Part shown: positions 45,085 to 54,762 of the stretch, piece after piece
Numbering within the stretch: position 1 is the first letter of the stretch
Layout of the letters: each line of letters begins with the position of its first letter
DNA from: Pisolithus tinctorius
Lineage: Eukaryota; Basidiomycota; Agaricomycetes; Boletales; Pisolithaceae
Length of the DNA stretch: 64,000 nucleotides
Direction of reading: 5' to 3'
Assembly (NCBI GenBank): GCA_024663395.1
Contig: JANFAH010000004.1
Span: forward strand, 3,100,001-3,164,000
Translations under genes and position numbers: made by a program
Notes under the pieces: generated by a model
What the model was told of the DNA's origin: nothing
What the model saw: only the letters and a program-made list of their open reading frames with translations
The model's database searches: none

Positions 45085-46953
45085 ATGACCTCGACAGGAC
45101 GAACGTCCTCGAGGTCACATTCCCACGCCATGCCAGGCCCCCCGCCAGGACCCCGAATGTCGAATCCCACTCAACTCGGCAAAACTACCAGAAGTAGTGG
45201 ACTATCACTCGAAGAAATCATCAACGACCCAGAAGCCGAAATCAAGGATGTAACAACAGCAAGAACGTTCCTGGATCAGCTCTACACGATACAGGGAGAA
45301 CCAGCGACACCGGAACACATATCGCATGCTCTCTTCTACATATCGCAGACCAAGGGGGTAAACAACACCTTACGCTTGGCAATCCGAGCCACGGCTTACC
45401 TGGTCAGAGACCTCGCTACATCAGAAATGACTGATACCATTATCACAGCAATCTCGAGCAAAGTAGAAAACTCAGTCGTAGCCGCCATATCCCCTCAAGT
45501 CGCCAACATCCTCACAGCAGCCGAAAATCTGGAGAAAACCAACGAGAACACGAAGATCGTCAACGACAACACCATCAAGAAGATCGAATCGATCACCAGC
45601 TCCTCTACCTGCACGGATACCACCCAACTGGAGACCCACGTAAGAAACCTAATCGGGGAAATGGACGCAGTGAAAACAGCACTAGCAGACATGAAGAACC
45701 ACCTCAAAACCCAGCCCCACACGCTCCCCACTCCATACAAAGACGCGCTAGCTTCAGCACCACCCAACCCGAACCACATCCCGCTAGGAAAGCGACTAGA
45801 CCCGGAATACGCTAAGGCCCACACAGCTATTAAGGAAAGGCAACTACTGATCGACCCTAACAGCAACCACCCCACCCTGAACAACGCTGCAACGAGGGAA
45901 TCCACCATCGACCACATCAAGCAAGCCCTGGAAGCAGTGGACCGAGTCGACGGCCCCGATATGCAACTAAGATCAATCGCTCGACTACGCAACAACGGAA
46001 TCCTCCTCGAGTTCAACAACCAAGAAGCGGTAGCGTGGATCAAAGAACCGGCCAACAAAACGGTCTTCCTCGAGAGACTGGGAGGAGAAGTAGCGATAAA
46101 AGACAGGCATTTCAACATAGTAATCCCCTTCCTTCCAATCTCGACAGCGACTGACAATCCAGACACCCTCCGTGAAATGGAAATCGAGAACAACATCCTG
46201 CAAGGGTCAATCGCCAAGATCAAATGGATCAAAGACCCAGCCAAACGCACTCCCAATCAACGAGTAGCCCACGCACTCGCATCCATCACCTCCCCCGAGA
46301 TCGCTAACCAACTCCTTAGAGACGGACTATACTGGGGACTAGACAGACTCCGCCCGCACAAGGACAAAAGAGAACCGGTCAGATGCCTCAAATGCCAGCG
46401 CATTGGTCACCTCGCTAGGGACTGCAAACAGACGACTGACACGTGTGGCATATGCGCCCTACCACATCGCACACAAGACTGTAACACCCCTTCCCCCACC
46501 CCTTACTGCGTCAACTGCAAGAACAACACCCACGCAAGTGAAGATAGAAACTGCCCAGACCTCATCAGAAGACGCAACGCAATGGACGAACGCACACCCG
46601 AAAATCGCATGCCCTACTTCCCCACATCGGAAGAATGGACACACGTCGAGCTCCCGGCCCGGCCAACAGCCCCCATCATCCCCACAAGACCCCCAGCCAC
46701 GACACCCACCACCAATGGATCACTCAGACAAATAACATTAGGGGAAGCGATGACCCTGCGAACCGGACCACCAAGCCGCGGTCAGTTCAACAGAATACGC
46801 GGAGGCAGAGGCGGACCGCCCATACGTTACAATACGATACACTACGCCCCACCAACGTCCACACCCACCCTACCCCCAACCCTTCCCCCCCCTCAGGAAA
46901 CGGAAACCCAGTCAGAAGACCCAAACTCAGCACCTCCATCAATCAATGCCTGA
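45085..46953 (+). CDS. LINE ORF1, RNA-binding gag-like protein
   Basis: 622 codons, starting MTSTGRTSSRSHSHAMPGPP. The N-terminal half has a helical, coiled-coil-like region (about residues 120-215, ENLEKTNENTKIVNDNTI). A middle domain (about 290-420, NNGILLEFNNQEAVAWIKEP) resembles the RRM-like or PRE_C2HC region of LINE ORF1 proteins. Three Cys clusters follow at about 433-495: CLKCQRIGHLARDC, CGICALPHRTQDC and CVNCKNNTHASEDRNC. The C-terminal tail is Pro/Arg/Thr rich. It would coat the element RNA. It has no stops; the end overlaps the ORF2 start by 8 bases. Confidence 0.92.
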   Translation: MTSTGRTSSRSHSHAMPGPPPGPRMSNPTQLGKTTRSSGLSLEEIINDPEAEIKDVTTARTFLDQLYTIQGEPATPEHISHALFYISQTKGVNNTLRLAIRATAYLVRDLATSEMTDTIITAISSKVENSVVAAISPQVANILTAAENLEKTNENTKIVNDNTIKKIESITSSSTCTDTTQLETHVRNLIGEMDAVKTALADMKNHLKTQPHTLPTPYKDALASAPPNPNHIPLGKRLDPEYAKAHTAIKERQLLIDPNSNHPTLNNAATRESTIDHIKQALEAVDRVDGPDMQLRSIARLRNNGILLEFNNQEAVAWIKEPANKTVFLERLGGEVAIKDRHFNIVIPFLPISTATDNPDTLREMEIENNILQGSIAKIKWIKDPAKRTPNQRVAHALASITSPEIANQLLRDGLYWGLDRLRPHKDKREPVRCLKCQRIGHLARDCKQTTDTCGICALPHRTQDCNTPSPTPYCVNCKNNTHASEDRNCPDLIRRRNAMDERTPENRMPYFPTSEEWTHVELPARPTAPIIPTRPPATTPTTNGSLRQITLGEAMTLRTGPPSRGQFNRIRGGRGGPPIRYNTIHYAPPTSTPTLPPTLPPPQETETQSEDPNSAPPSINA

Positions 46954-49900
46954 AGATCCAATGCAATCCAACACGCTAACCAAACTACGCATATGGCAAC
47001 AAAACCTAAACACCTCTCACATAGCCCTACATTCGCTAATAAACAGCCAACTATCAGATGATTGGGACATAATCGCCCTACAAGAACCACCGGTAGACCA
47101 ACTCGGCAACACGCGAGCCAACACCCACTGGAGGGTAGTCTACCCCACGAAGAAAATGACGCAGAACACCAGACCACGAGCGGTAACCCTAGTAAACTCC
47201 AGGATCAGTACTAACACTTGGGAACAGGTCGAATTTCCCTCCACGGACATCGTCGTAATGCGGCTAAGGACTGCTAAGGGCACGTACACGCTATTCAACA
47301 TCTACAATGACTGCACACATGATCGCACCATGGAAGACCTGAGCTCGTTCCTGGCCGGAAATATAAGGGATATACGACAAGCGACAAATGACCAGATGCT
47401 ATGGCTAGGCGATTTCAACAGGCATCACCCCGTATGGGATGAAGCACGCAACCACCACCTCTTCACCCCGGCGGCTCTCACGTCAGCACAGAAGCTACTA
47501 GAACTAGTAGCAGACTATGGAATGGTCCAGATGTTGCCCAAGGGAATACCCACCCTGCAGTCGTCGTCCACAGGTAACTGGACGCGCCCGGACAATGCCT
47601 TCTGCACGGACACCACGCTAGACGACCTAATCAGCTGTGACACCAGCCCAGAAAACCGCGGCCCCAACACCGACCACATCCCAATCCTCACATGCCTAGA
47701 GACATCCCTCACACCATCCACCTTCCCTCCGTCCTATAACTACCGCGATGTCGACTGGAAAAAATTCAACGCCACCATCAAGTCCGAACTGACTAAGATA
47801 GGCCCACCAAGACCAATCACCAGCGAGCAAGAGTTTCAAAGGACCGCAAGAGGAATCGACACGGCCCTACGAACGATGTTGGCAAAGGAGGTTCCTAAGA
47901 CCCGCCCACACCCTCATGTCAAACGATGGTGGTCGAAAGAACTAACGCTGCTACGAGGGGAGCTCAAACTGCTAAGTAAAACCGCGTTCACCTTCCGTGC
48001 AGTACATGATCACCCTGTCCACAGATCACGCAAGGAGAAGGCGAAGGAGTACGACAAAGCCATCCGGGAAGCCAAGAAACGACACTGGAGAGACTGGCTG
48101 GAAGAAGCAAACGATCGGGACCTATGGATCGTGAACTCCTACATCTCCAAGCCACAAGGCGATGGCAGCAAGACCAGAATACCAACGCTCAAACACACCA
48201 CCATGGAGGGCACCGTCACCATGATCAGCTCCAATGAAGACAAAAGCCGCCTGTTCGCACAGACCCTATTCCCCCCACCCCCGCCCCGCTCGACGGTACC
48301 CCAGGACTACGAGTATCCCGAACCAGCAACACGTTGGAACCAAATTACGAAGGAACAATTAACGCGCACCATCAAAAATCTCAGTCCGTACAAGGCACCA
48401 GGGCCCGATGGAGTGGCCAATATCATATTTCAAAAAACTCCACTACTCGCCGAATACTTACTACATCTATTTAATGCAGTCTTCACCTTCCGTACGTATT
48501 ACGACCCATGGAAAGAGTCAATCACGGTAATACTACGCAAGCCCGGCAAACCCGACTATTCCACACCGAAAGCCTACCGACCGATAGCGCTACTTAATAC
48601 CACCGCAAAGCTACTCTCGGCAATAGTGGCAGACCGCACGTCCTACATTCTCGAGAAACACCATCTCCTCCCGGCCACCCACTTTGGAGGTAGGCCAGGA
48701 CGCTCAACAGAAGACTCGTTACTTCTGCTCGAAACCACCATAAGACACGCCTGGCGACAGAAAAAGGTAGTATCCGCCCTATTCCTAGACATCGAGGGAG
48801 CGTTCCCGAACGCGGTAACAGACCGTCTGCTACACAACATGAGGAAGAGAAGGCTCCCGCTGGAGATAGTACGATTCACAGAACGGCTACTCACGAACAG
48901 GAAAACAAAGTTAAAATTCGACGATTACGAATCAAATTGGTTCCCCATCAAGAACGGCATAGGCCAGGGTGACCCGCTGTCAATGATCTTATACGTCATT
49001 TACAGCGCGGACCTAGTTGACACGGCTAGAGGCAAAGACGAACTAACTTTAGCATTTGTAGATGACACGGCATTCATAGCCATAGGCAAGACTTTCGTGG
49101 ACACCCATGCCACGCTACTCAACATGATGGAGCGAGAAGAAGGAGGCTATGATTGGTCCACCAAGCACAACTCACGATTCGAAACAAGTAAATTCGCGCT
49201 AATGGACTTCACACTCAACAGAGCCAAACCCAGGACACCGATAACGATAAGAGGTACGGTAATAGCCCCAACAGCGACTCACAAATTTTTAGGCGTAATA
49301 CTGGACCAAGAACTGAGATGGAAAGCCCACGCGGCTCAGGCCCTAGCCAAAGGTACAAAACAGGCACTCCTCCTGAGAAGGATCTCCACGACGTCGTGGG
49401 GCATACCAATGAAGCTCGTACAGCAACTCTACCAGACCACAGTTGTCCCAAAGGTGATGTATGCAGCCGCGGTATGGCTGAAACCAGCCTACGCTGGCAG
49501 TCAAGCCACTGCCATGAGAGTGTCGAAAGGAATCGCAAAGCGACTTCTGGCAGTCCAAAGAACGGCGGCTCTAGCGGCCACAGGAGCCATGAGAACCACC
49601 CCTACTGACGCGTTACTCGCCCACGCCCACATCCCCCCCGCACCACTACTCATTCAGCACACACTCCACAAAGCTGCATTGCGCCTGTCCACCCTACCAA
49701 ACGACCACCCACTACACCCTCACGTCACCAGAATCGCAAAAACCAACGTCAAACGTCATCGCGCAGCGCTCCACCGTCTACTCCACGACCTAGGAATCAA
49801 CCCAAAACACATCGAGAAAATACATCCATGCCCGGTCCCCCCGAACGCACGCCCATCGCACGCGACGGCCATAGCCCCAAACAAAAAAGAAGCAATCAAA

Positions 49901-50725
49901 GACCTCTCTAAAATCAGTGACCGCACACTAATATTCACAGACGGCTCATGCACGGAAGGAGGAGTCGGAGCGGCGGCAGTACTATATGTAGACTATAAGC
50001 ACATAACCACGCTACGCTACCACCTGGGCAACGGGTCGCAACACACGGTATTCAAAGCCGAGGCAGTGGCAATGGTCTTAGCAGCACACCTACTGGACAC
50101 CAGAGACGAGATAACATACCCAGTCACAATACTGGTCGACAACCAGGCAGCCATCAGATCGAGTGAGCGACCTACAGCGAAACCAGGACATTATCTACTA
50201 ATGCTATTCAGAACGATGGTCATCAAGATCCTCAAGGAGGAGCGACGGACAAGTAAAGACATCACAGTTCGTTGGGTAGCAGGGCATATGGACATCGAAG
50301 GCAACGAGTTAGCGGACAGGGAAGCTAAGCTAGCAGCGAAAAGAGCAGACTTCTCCAGCCCCCGGTGCGAGCTACCCCCCTCGTTAAGAAATCAACTACC
50401 CTGCAGCATATCCGCTCTCAAACAGGCCCACTCAGCGAAACAGAGGACCCTATGGGCCAATCTATGGAAGAAATCCCCCCGATATAGTCGCATATCACAC
50501 GTCGACCCAACTCTACCTAGCGCGTCGTTCACCAAGTTAACCGCCTCGCTAACCAAAAAACAAACAGGCCTCCTCATACAACTACGCACCGGTCACATCC
50601 CGCTAAACAAACATCTCTTTCGCTTCAAACGCAGCGATACTCCCATGTGCCTACAATGTGGAGAGGTCGCCCCAGAAGACGTCCATCACTTCCTCTTCCA
50701 ATGCCCCAGATATGACAGGGAATGA
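46946..50725 (+). CDS. LINE ORF2: endonuclease, reverse transcriptase, RNase H
   Basis: 1,259 codons from MPEDPMQSNTLTKLRIWQQN. The APE-type endonuclease covers about residues 12-240 (IIALQEPPVD, WLGDFNRHHPVWD, NTDHIPILT). RT covers about 470-760, with YKAPGPDGVANIIF, YRPIALLNTTAKL, LFLDIEGAFPNA, GIGQGDPLSMILY and the catalytic FVDDTAF at about 703-709. RNase H is at about 993-1130 (IFTDGSCTEGG, FKAEAVAMVLAAHLL, VAGHMDIEGNELADREAK). A Cys-His motif (CLQCGEVAPEDVHHFLFQC) is at about 1234. The TGA at 50723 follows PRYDRE; the frame stays open for 53 more codons to TAG at 50887, so this is likely a CGA-to-TGA change cutting the C-terminus. Key catalytic residues look intact. Confidence 0.93.
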   Translation: MPEDPMQSNTLTKLRIWQQNLNTSHIALHSLINSQLSDDWDIIALQEPPVDQLGNTRANTHWRVVYPTKKMTQNTRPRAVTLVNSRISTNTWEQVEFPSTDIVVMRLRTAKGTYTLFNIYNDCTHDRTMEDLSSFLAGNIRDIRQATNDQMLWLGDFNRHHPVWDEARNHHLFTPAALTSAQKLLELVADYGMVQMLPKGIPTLQSSSTGNWTRPDNAFCTDTTLDDLISCDTSPENRGPNTDHIPILTCLETSLTPSTFPPSYNYRDVDWKKFNATIKSELTKIGPPRPITSEQEFQRTARGIDTALRTMLAKEVPKTRPHPHVKRWWSKELTLLRGELKLLSKTAFTFRAVHDHPVHRSRKEKAKEYDKAIREAKKRHWRDWLEEANDRDLWIVNSYISKPQGDGSKTRIPTLKHTTMEGTVTMISSNEDKSRLFAQTLFPPPPPRSTVPQDYEYPEPATRWNQITKEQLTRTIKNLSPYKAPGPDGVANIIFQKTPLLAEYLLHLFNAVFTFRTYYDPWKESITVILRKPGKPDYSTPKAYRPIALLNTTAKLLSAIVADRTSYILEKHHLLPATHFGGRPGRSTEDSLLLLETTIRHAWRQKKVVSALFLDIEGAFPNAVTDRLLHNMRKRRLPLEIVRFTERLLTNRKTKLKFDDYESNWFPIKNGIGQGDPLSMILYVIYSADLVDTARGKDELTLAFVDDTAFIAIGKTFVDTHATLLNMMEREEGGYDWSTKHNSRFETSKFALMDFTLNRAKPRTPITIRGTVIAPTATHKFLGVILDQELRWKAHAAQALAKGTKQALLLRRISTTSWGIPMKLVQQLYQTTVVPKVMYAAAVWLKPAYAGSQATAMRVSKGIAKRLLAVQRTAALAATGAMRTTPTDALLAHAHIPPAPLLIQHTLHKAALRLSTLPNDHPLHPHVTRIAKTNVKRHRAALHRLLHDLGINPKHIEKIHPCPVPPNARPSHATAIAPNKKEAIKDLSKISDRTLIFTDGSCTEGGVGAAAVLYVDYKHITTLRYHLGNGSQHTVFKAEAVAMVLAAHLLDTRDEITYPVTILVDNQAAIRSSERPTAKPGHYLLMLFRTMVIKILKEERRTSKDITVRWVAGHMDIEGNELADREAKLAAKRADFSSPRCELPPSLRNQLPCSISALKQAHSAKQRTLWANLWKKSPRYSRISHVDPTLPSASFTKLTASLTKKQTGLLIQLRTGHIPLNKHLFRFKRSDTPMCLQCGEVAPEDVHHFLFQCPRYDRE

Positions 50726-50887
50726 CATGTTATGAGGAATGCCCTAGGAAGGGACGCCACATCCCTCTCATACCTCCTATCCAACCAGAAAGCCCAGTCA
50801 CAGCTCATCAAATACGTAGTAACGACCAAGCGTCTACGAAACACGTTCGGGAAACACCAGCCAAACACAATACGTCATCAACCCTAG
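50726..50887 (+). pseudogene. Continuation of LINE ORF2 after premature TGA
   Basis: In frame with ORF2, open for 53 codons (HVMRNALGRDATSLSYLLSN, then basic KYVVTTKRLRNTFGK) and ending TAG at 50885-50887. A helix after the Cys-His motif is usual in this LINE type, which supports it as the native C-terminus. Confidence 0.65.
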
Positions 50888-51397
50888 ACTTCCCAATACG
50901 ATCACGGGCCAGCTCTCTGCGCGCCCTCCCCACCACGTCCCCTCAACAACCACGCCTTCACCCCCCAGTCCACACGAACCAATCGCCACACCTCATACAT
51001 ATCACCCCTCCATCCGGCAACCCCCAGCAACATGTTCCCACGTCCACCCCCACTAATCCCCCACCAAACCCGCTCTGATAAACCTACAAGACAGACCCAG
51101 AGAAAACGGACGATGGAGAACACGTAGCTCACCGCACCAGCTGGCCTAAGGGCTGCCGGTTCAGTGTAGAAAGAGTTTAAATGGCTAGCGACGTCTTAAG
51201 CCTTCCCTACTGCAAGACGGAGTGTCTAAAACGGCCGGCGGGAACGGCGGACTGATGGGGGGTCAACGACCCTGCCATCAGGGCATTCACTCGTTTGTAG
51301 GGAAAGGCGGGCCACAGGGGGCCCCTTTTAGTCATTAAACCACGTTAGAATAGTGCAACATAGGACAAACTCGTCCTCAAGCACTTTAAATACAGAT
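50888..51397 (+). other. LINE 3' UTR
   Basis: Non-coding; Pro/Cys-codon-like C-rich start, then a G-rich stretch with possible hairpins (for example GGCGGGAACGGCGG and CCACAGGGGGCCCCTTTT) before the A-tail. In LINEs this part is the template recognised for target-primed reverse transcription. Confidence 0.6.
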
Positions 51398-51398
51398 G

Positions 51399-51434
<36 letters not shown>
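51398..51434 (+). repeat. LINE poly(A) tail
   Basis: 37 consecutive A residues directly before the right TSD copy. The unbroken length indicates a young insertion. Confidence 0.95.
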
Positions 51435-51436
<2 letters not shown>

Positions 51437-52718
51437 TGCCGATGGCAATGCTGAAACATTACCCGAGAATCCTGGCATACATCGCTTCATTTGGGAACAT
51501 GCTGTAGATGTGCATAGAGTCATGCATCAGTTTGCTCATGCCAGTGGAATGTTTTCTGGCTTGAAATCTCAGATCTGCCAGCCTTGTGTTATCATTCTTG
51601 GTCAAGCATGCCATCCTCATGGTCGCTCTCCTGATGACCACAAGGTGAAGAAGGTCATCAACTGGCCAACGCTCGCTATGCCCAAAGATGTTCACTCATT
51701 CCTAGGTCTCTGTGGTACTGTTCGTATCTGGATTGCAAACTACTCACAGTTGGCTCGCCCACTTGTTGACCTTTATCGCAAGAATGCTCCGTTTGTTTGG
51801 GGTCAGCCCCAGCAAGATGTGTTTGACACCTTGAAGCTCGCTGTCTCGTCTGCTCCTGCCCTTCGCCCCATTGACTACTCATCTGACCTCCCAGTTGTTC
51901 TTTCTGTTGACACCAGTAACGTCGCCATTGGATTTGTTCTCTCTCAGTATGATGAAGAAGGTCGCAAATGTCCTGCTCGCTATGGCTCACTCCCCATCAA
52001 TGAATGTGAATCTCGCTACAGTCAGCCTAAGCTTGAGCTCTATGGTCTTTTCAGAGCACTTTGTCACTACCGTCTATATCTCTACAGCGTTTGTCATCTA
52101 TGGGTAGAGGTTGATGTGAAGTACATCAAAGGTATGCTCAATGATCCAGATCTTCAACCTAATGCTACTGTCAATCACTGGATCGAGGGTATACTTCTCT
52201 TTGACTTTAAGCTCATTCATGTCCCTGCTGTTTGTCACCGAGCCCCAGATGCCCTTTCCAGATGTCAACCTACAGAGGAAGAGTATGAAGAAGGCGAAGC
52301 TGATGCAGAAGAAGCTGATGTGTGGTTGGAGAGTTTTCTTTTCACAGATGCCCATCCGTCTTCAGTTTGTGCAACTTGTTGACGACTTGTGCATGAATCC
52401 ACATATGCCATTACCCTTCCATCATTCCTTTCCAATGATACATCTCAGGATGTCCTTTTATGTCGAGTCCTGCACTTCCTTTGTACTACAGAGCTTCCCC
52501 CATTCCCTTCCAATACTGCTCACAAGCACTTCATTCACAGATCCCTCCAGTTCTTCCTTTGTGGAGACCAGCTCTTTAAACGTCGAGGTCCCCATCCTCC
52601 AGCCAAGGTCATTTTCAATCCCCATCTCCATGTCCAGATCCTTGGTCATGCTCATGAAGAACTCGGTCATCATGGAGTCTTTGGAGTCTTCATACAGTCA
52701 GACAGCACTTTTACTGGC

Positions 52719-53432
52719 TGTCACGACCGTGCATTGATTATAAGTCCCTACACACTCTGCACCCTACTCTGCCGGTCATTCACTCACTCTGCACCAACTC
52801 CGCCCAACTTCTGTTGGTTGCGAACCATCTCTGCTCCGATTGCTGTCGGACTTGTGTTTCTCTCCTACCGGACCGAGCGGACCATTCTCTGAGGGGTCAT
52901 GTGACTACCTTCGCAGTCAGGTACTCCGCAGCGTGCACACCGCATGGTCCAGCGCCTGGACTATTTCCTTTTCTGGATGTTCTGTGTTACCTGTTCATAT
53001 GTCCTCCATCTACCCTTCATTCGTCGTCCAGGAAATTTTACTTGAAAATTTATGAGTCTCCATATGTCAGTTCCGATTCCGGTTACTGTACCTCCGTAGC
53101 AGTATAAGAGCATGTACTGTACTCTGCTGTTCTCCAGTACGAATATCAACTTAGTTCCTACTCCCTCTGATTCTGTCTTCTGCCTGTCGGAGTTATCTCC
53201 GACTCTCCATCTGTACTCTCCCTCTGAAATATGAGGGCTGAGATCATGCAAGGGGGTAGTGCACGAGCTAAACCTGACGCCCTCACTCCGCTCCGCCTTT
53301 GTCTCGGCGGTCTTCGTTCCTGCCGACACTCCGCTAGTCGGAGTTCTGTTCTTCTGTGTCGGACTTGCTTCTGAACCCCTCTCTAGACCTTATATAGTGT
53401 CGGAGTTGGTCAGAGTAGGCCCGGACTTGACA
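52719..53432 (+). repeat. 5' LTR of family A copy 3
   Basis: TGTCACGACC...ACTTGACA, 714 bp, with TATAAGAG at 53103. Most differences from the 3' LTR are CG/TG/CA exchanges. Confidence 0.95.
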
Positions 53433-53493
53433 GTACATTCGTACTCGCACTTGTACGGTCTCCTTTTCTGTCTTCCAAAAAACTTATGCCATC

Positions 53494-54762
53494 ATGAGAA
53501 CTTGAGCTCAATCCCAAAGAGAGGTCGCTGAGAACCTTGCTGCAGCGCTAGCTAATCCGCGTCGACTCCCTTCCATCGTCGAACAGTTCCAATCCTTCTC
53601 CGCTCGACGCTGCTCTCACGCTGAAGGCAAAAGCGCTTCGCAAGCTGGTCGCTCCGACCTCCACCCATCAGCCTTCCATACTCCATCTCCTCGTAACCGA
53701 GATGATGGACCTGATCCCGACCCCGACTATCCTGACGGTGATCCCGATGGTGGGGGCAGCGGTGACGGGGATATCCCTGAAGACCCGGCTGAGCCGCCAG
53801 AGGATCCCCTCATAGCTCTTGCCAGAGCTGTCCATGCACTTGCACGGTCTAGTTCGCGCACTGGGGACTCCCCTCCGAAAACCAAAGTCCACGAGCCTGA
53901 CACCTTCGACGGCTCCGACCCCAAAAAACTCCGTGAGTTCCTCATTCAATGCGAGTTGAACTTCCAAGACCACCCTCGCGCATTCCGCTCCGACAGAGCT
54001 AAGGTTACCTTCGCTCAATCCTATCTTAAGGGTATGGCCCTGGCTTGGTTCAAGCCAGATCTGCTAAACCCCGACAACTATGACCACCCGCTTTGGATGG
54101 ACGACTATCATGAGTTCTTACAAGAGCTCACAGCTAATTTTGGTCCGCACGATGCTATAGCGGATGCCATCCAACAACTCAAGAACCTTACCATGAAGGA
54201 TGGTTCTCGTATTACCAAATATGTCGTGGAGTTCAACCGCTGGGCTTCACAGGTCAAGGACTACAGTGTCGGTGCACTCCACCACCGCTTCTATAGCGGA
54301 CTTCCAGACTGCATCAAAGACGAGATCGCTCGCGTCGGTAAGCCTTCTACCCTCGCACAACTCCGCGAACTCGCCCAAACCATCGATGCGTGCTACTGGG
54401 AGCGCAAAGCAGAGATCTTGCGCACCACCAAGTCTACCTCCGACAAGTCGCAGTCCTCAAACTCCGACAACAAAAGTAAATCGTCGTCCTCCACCTCCGC
54501 TCCGAAGTCTGACGCCAAGGGCAAGGGCAAACAGAAAGATCTGCCCAAGTCCGATATTGCCCACCTTCTGGGTAAAGATGGCAAACTCACCTCCACTGAG
54601 TGCCAGCGCAGGATGAAAAACAACCTCTGCCTCTTCTGTGGTGAGGCTGGCCACTCCGCTAAGGACTGTCCCAAGTCCACCTCTCGCGCAGCCAAAGCCC
54701 ATGCAGCTATGGCTGGAACTCCGCCTACTCCGCCTGCGGAGCAGGCAGAGCCAAAAAATTAG
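53494..54762 (+). pseudogene. Family A copy 3 gag
   Basis: ATG at 53494 followed by TGA at codon 4 (53503-53505; CGA in copy 2), then open to TAG at 54762. It contains an acidic linker, the gag core (FLIQCELNFQDHPRAF, SYLKGMALAWFKPDLL, HEFLQELTANFGPHDA), a Ser/Lys-rich basic region and the knuckle CLFCGEAGHSAKDC. It is the same length as the intact gag of copy 2. No other ATG lies ahead of the core, so the codon-4 stop should abolish Gag unless it is read through. Confidence 0.88.
54753..54759 (+). promoter_or_regulatory. Candidate -1 frameshift heptamer, family A copy 3
   Basis: A AAA AAT in the gag frame, next to the TAG stop. The -1 frame is open from here through KLVRSSRELAQPGGSV into protease with no stop, as expected for a Gag-Pol fusion. 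Confidence 0.7.

Larger units (their letters stand above)
44888..51434 (+). mobile_element. LINE (non-LTR retrotransposon), nearly intact, 6.5 kb
   Basis: It is bounded by the duplication GATGCCGATG (44878-44887 and 51435-51444; possibly 12 bp with the A residues) and ends in a ~37-base poly(A). It has a 5' leader of ~200 bp, ORF1 with gag-type knuckles, ORF2 with APE endonuclease, RT, RNase H and a Cys-His motif, and a ~510-bp 3' UTR. It is GC- and CpG-rich, unlike the host element C. The domain set fits the Tad/I-type lineages of fungi; the clade would need a tree. Confidence 0.95.

Noticed and set aside
45495..46256. Long minus-strand ORF (253 codons) opposite LINE ORF1
   Set aside because: It is the mirror of a real coding frame with strong codon bias; composition (Ser/Leu/Arg rich) and lack of motifs mark it as a shadow.
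53433..53470. tRNA primer-binding site after the family A 5' LTR
   Set aside because: The sequence after the LTR (GTACATTCG, GTATATTCA in other copies) fits no tRNA 3' end I can name. Self-priming is possible in this group but cannot be shown here.
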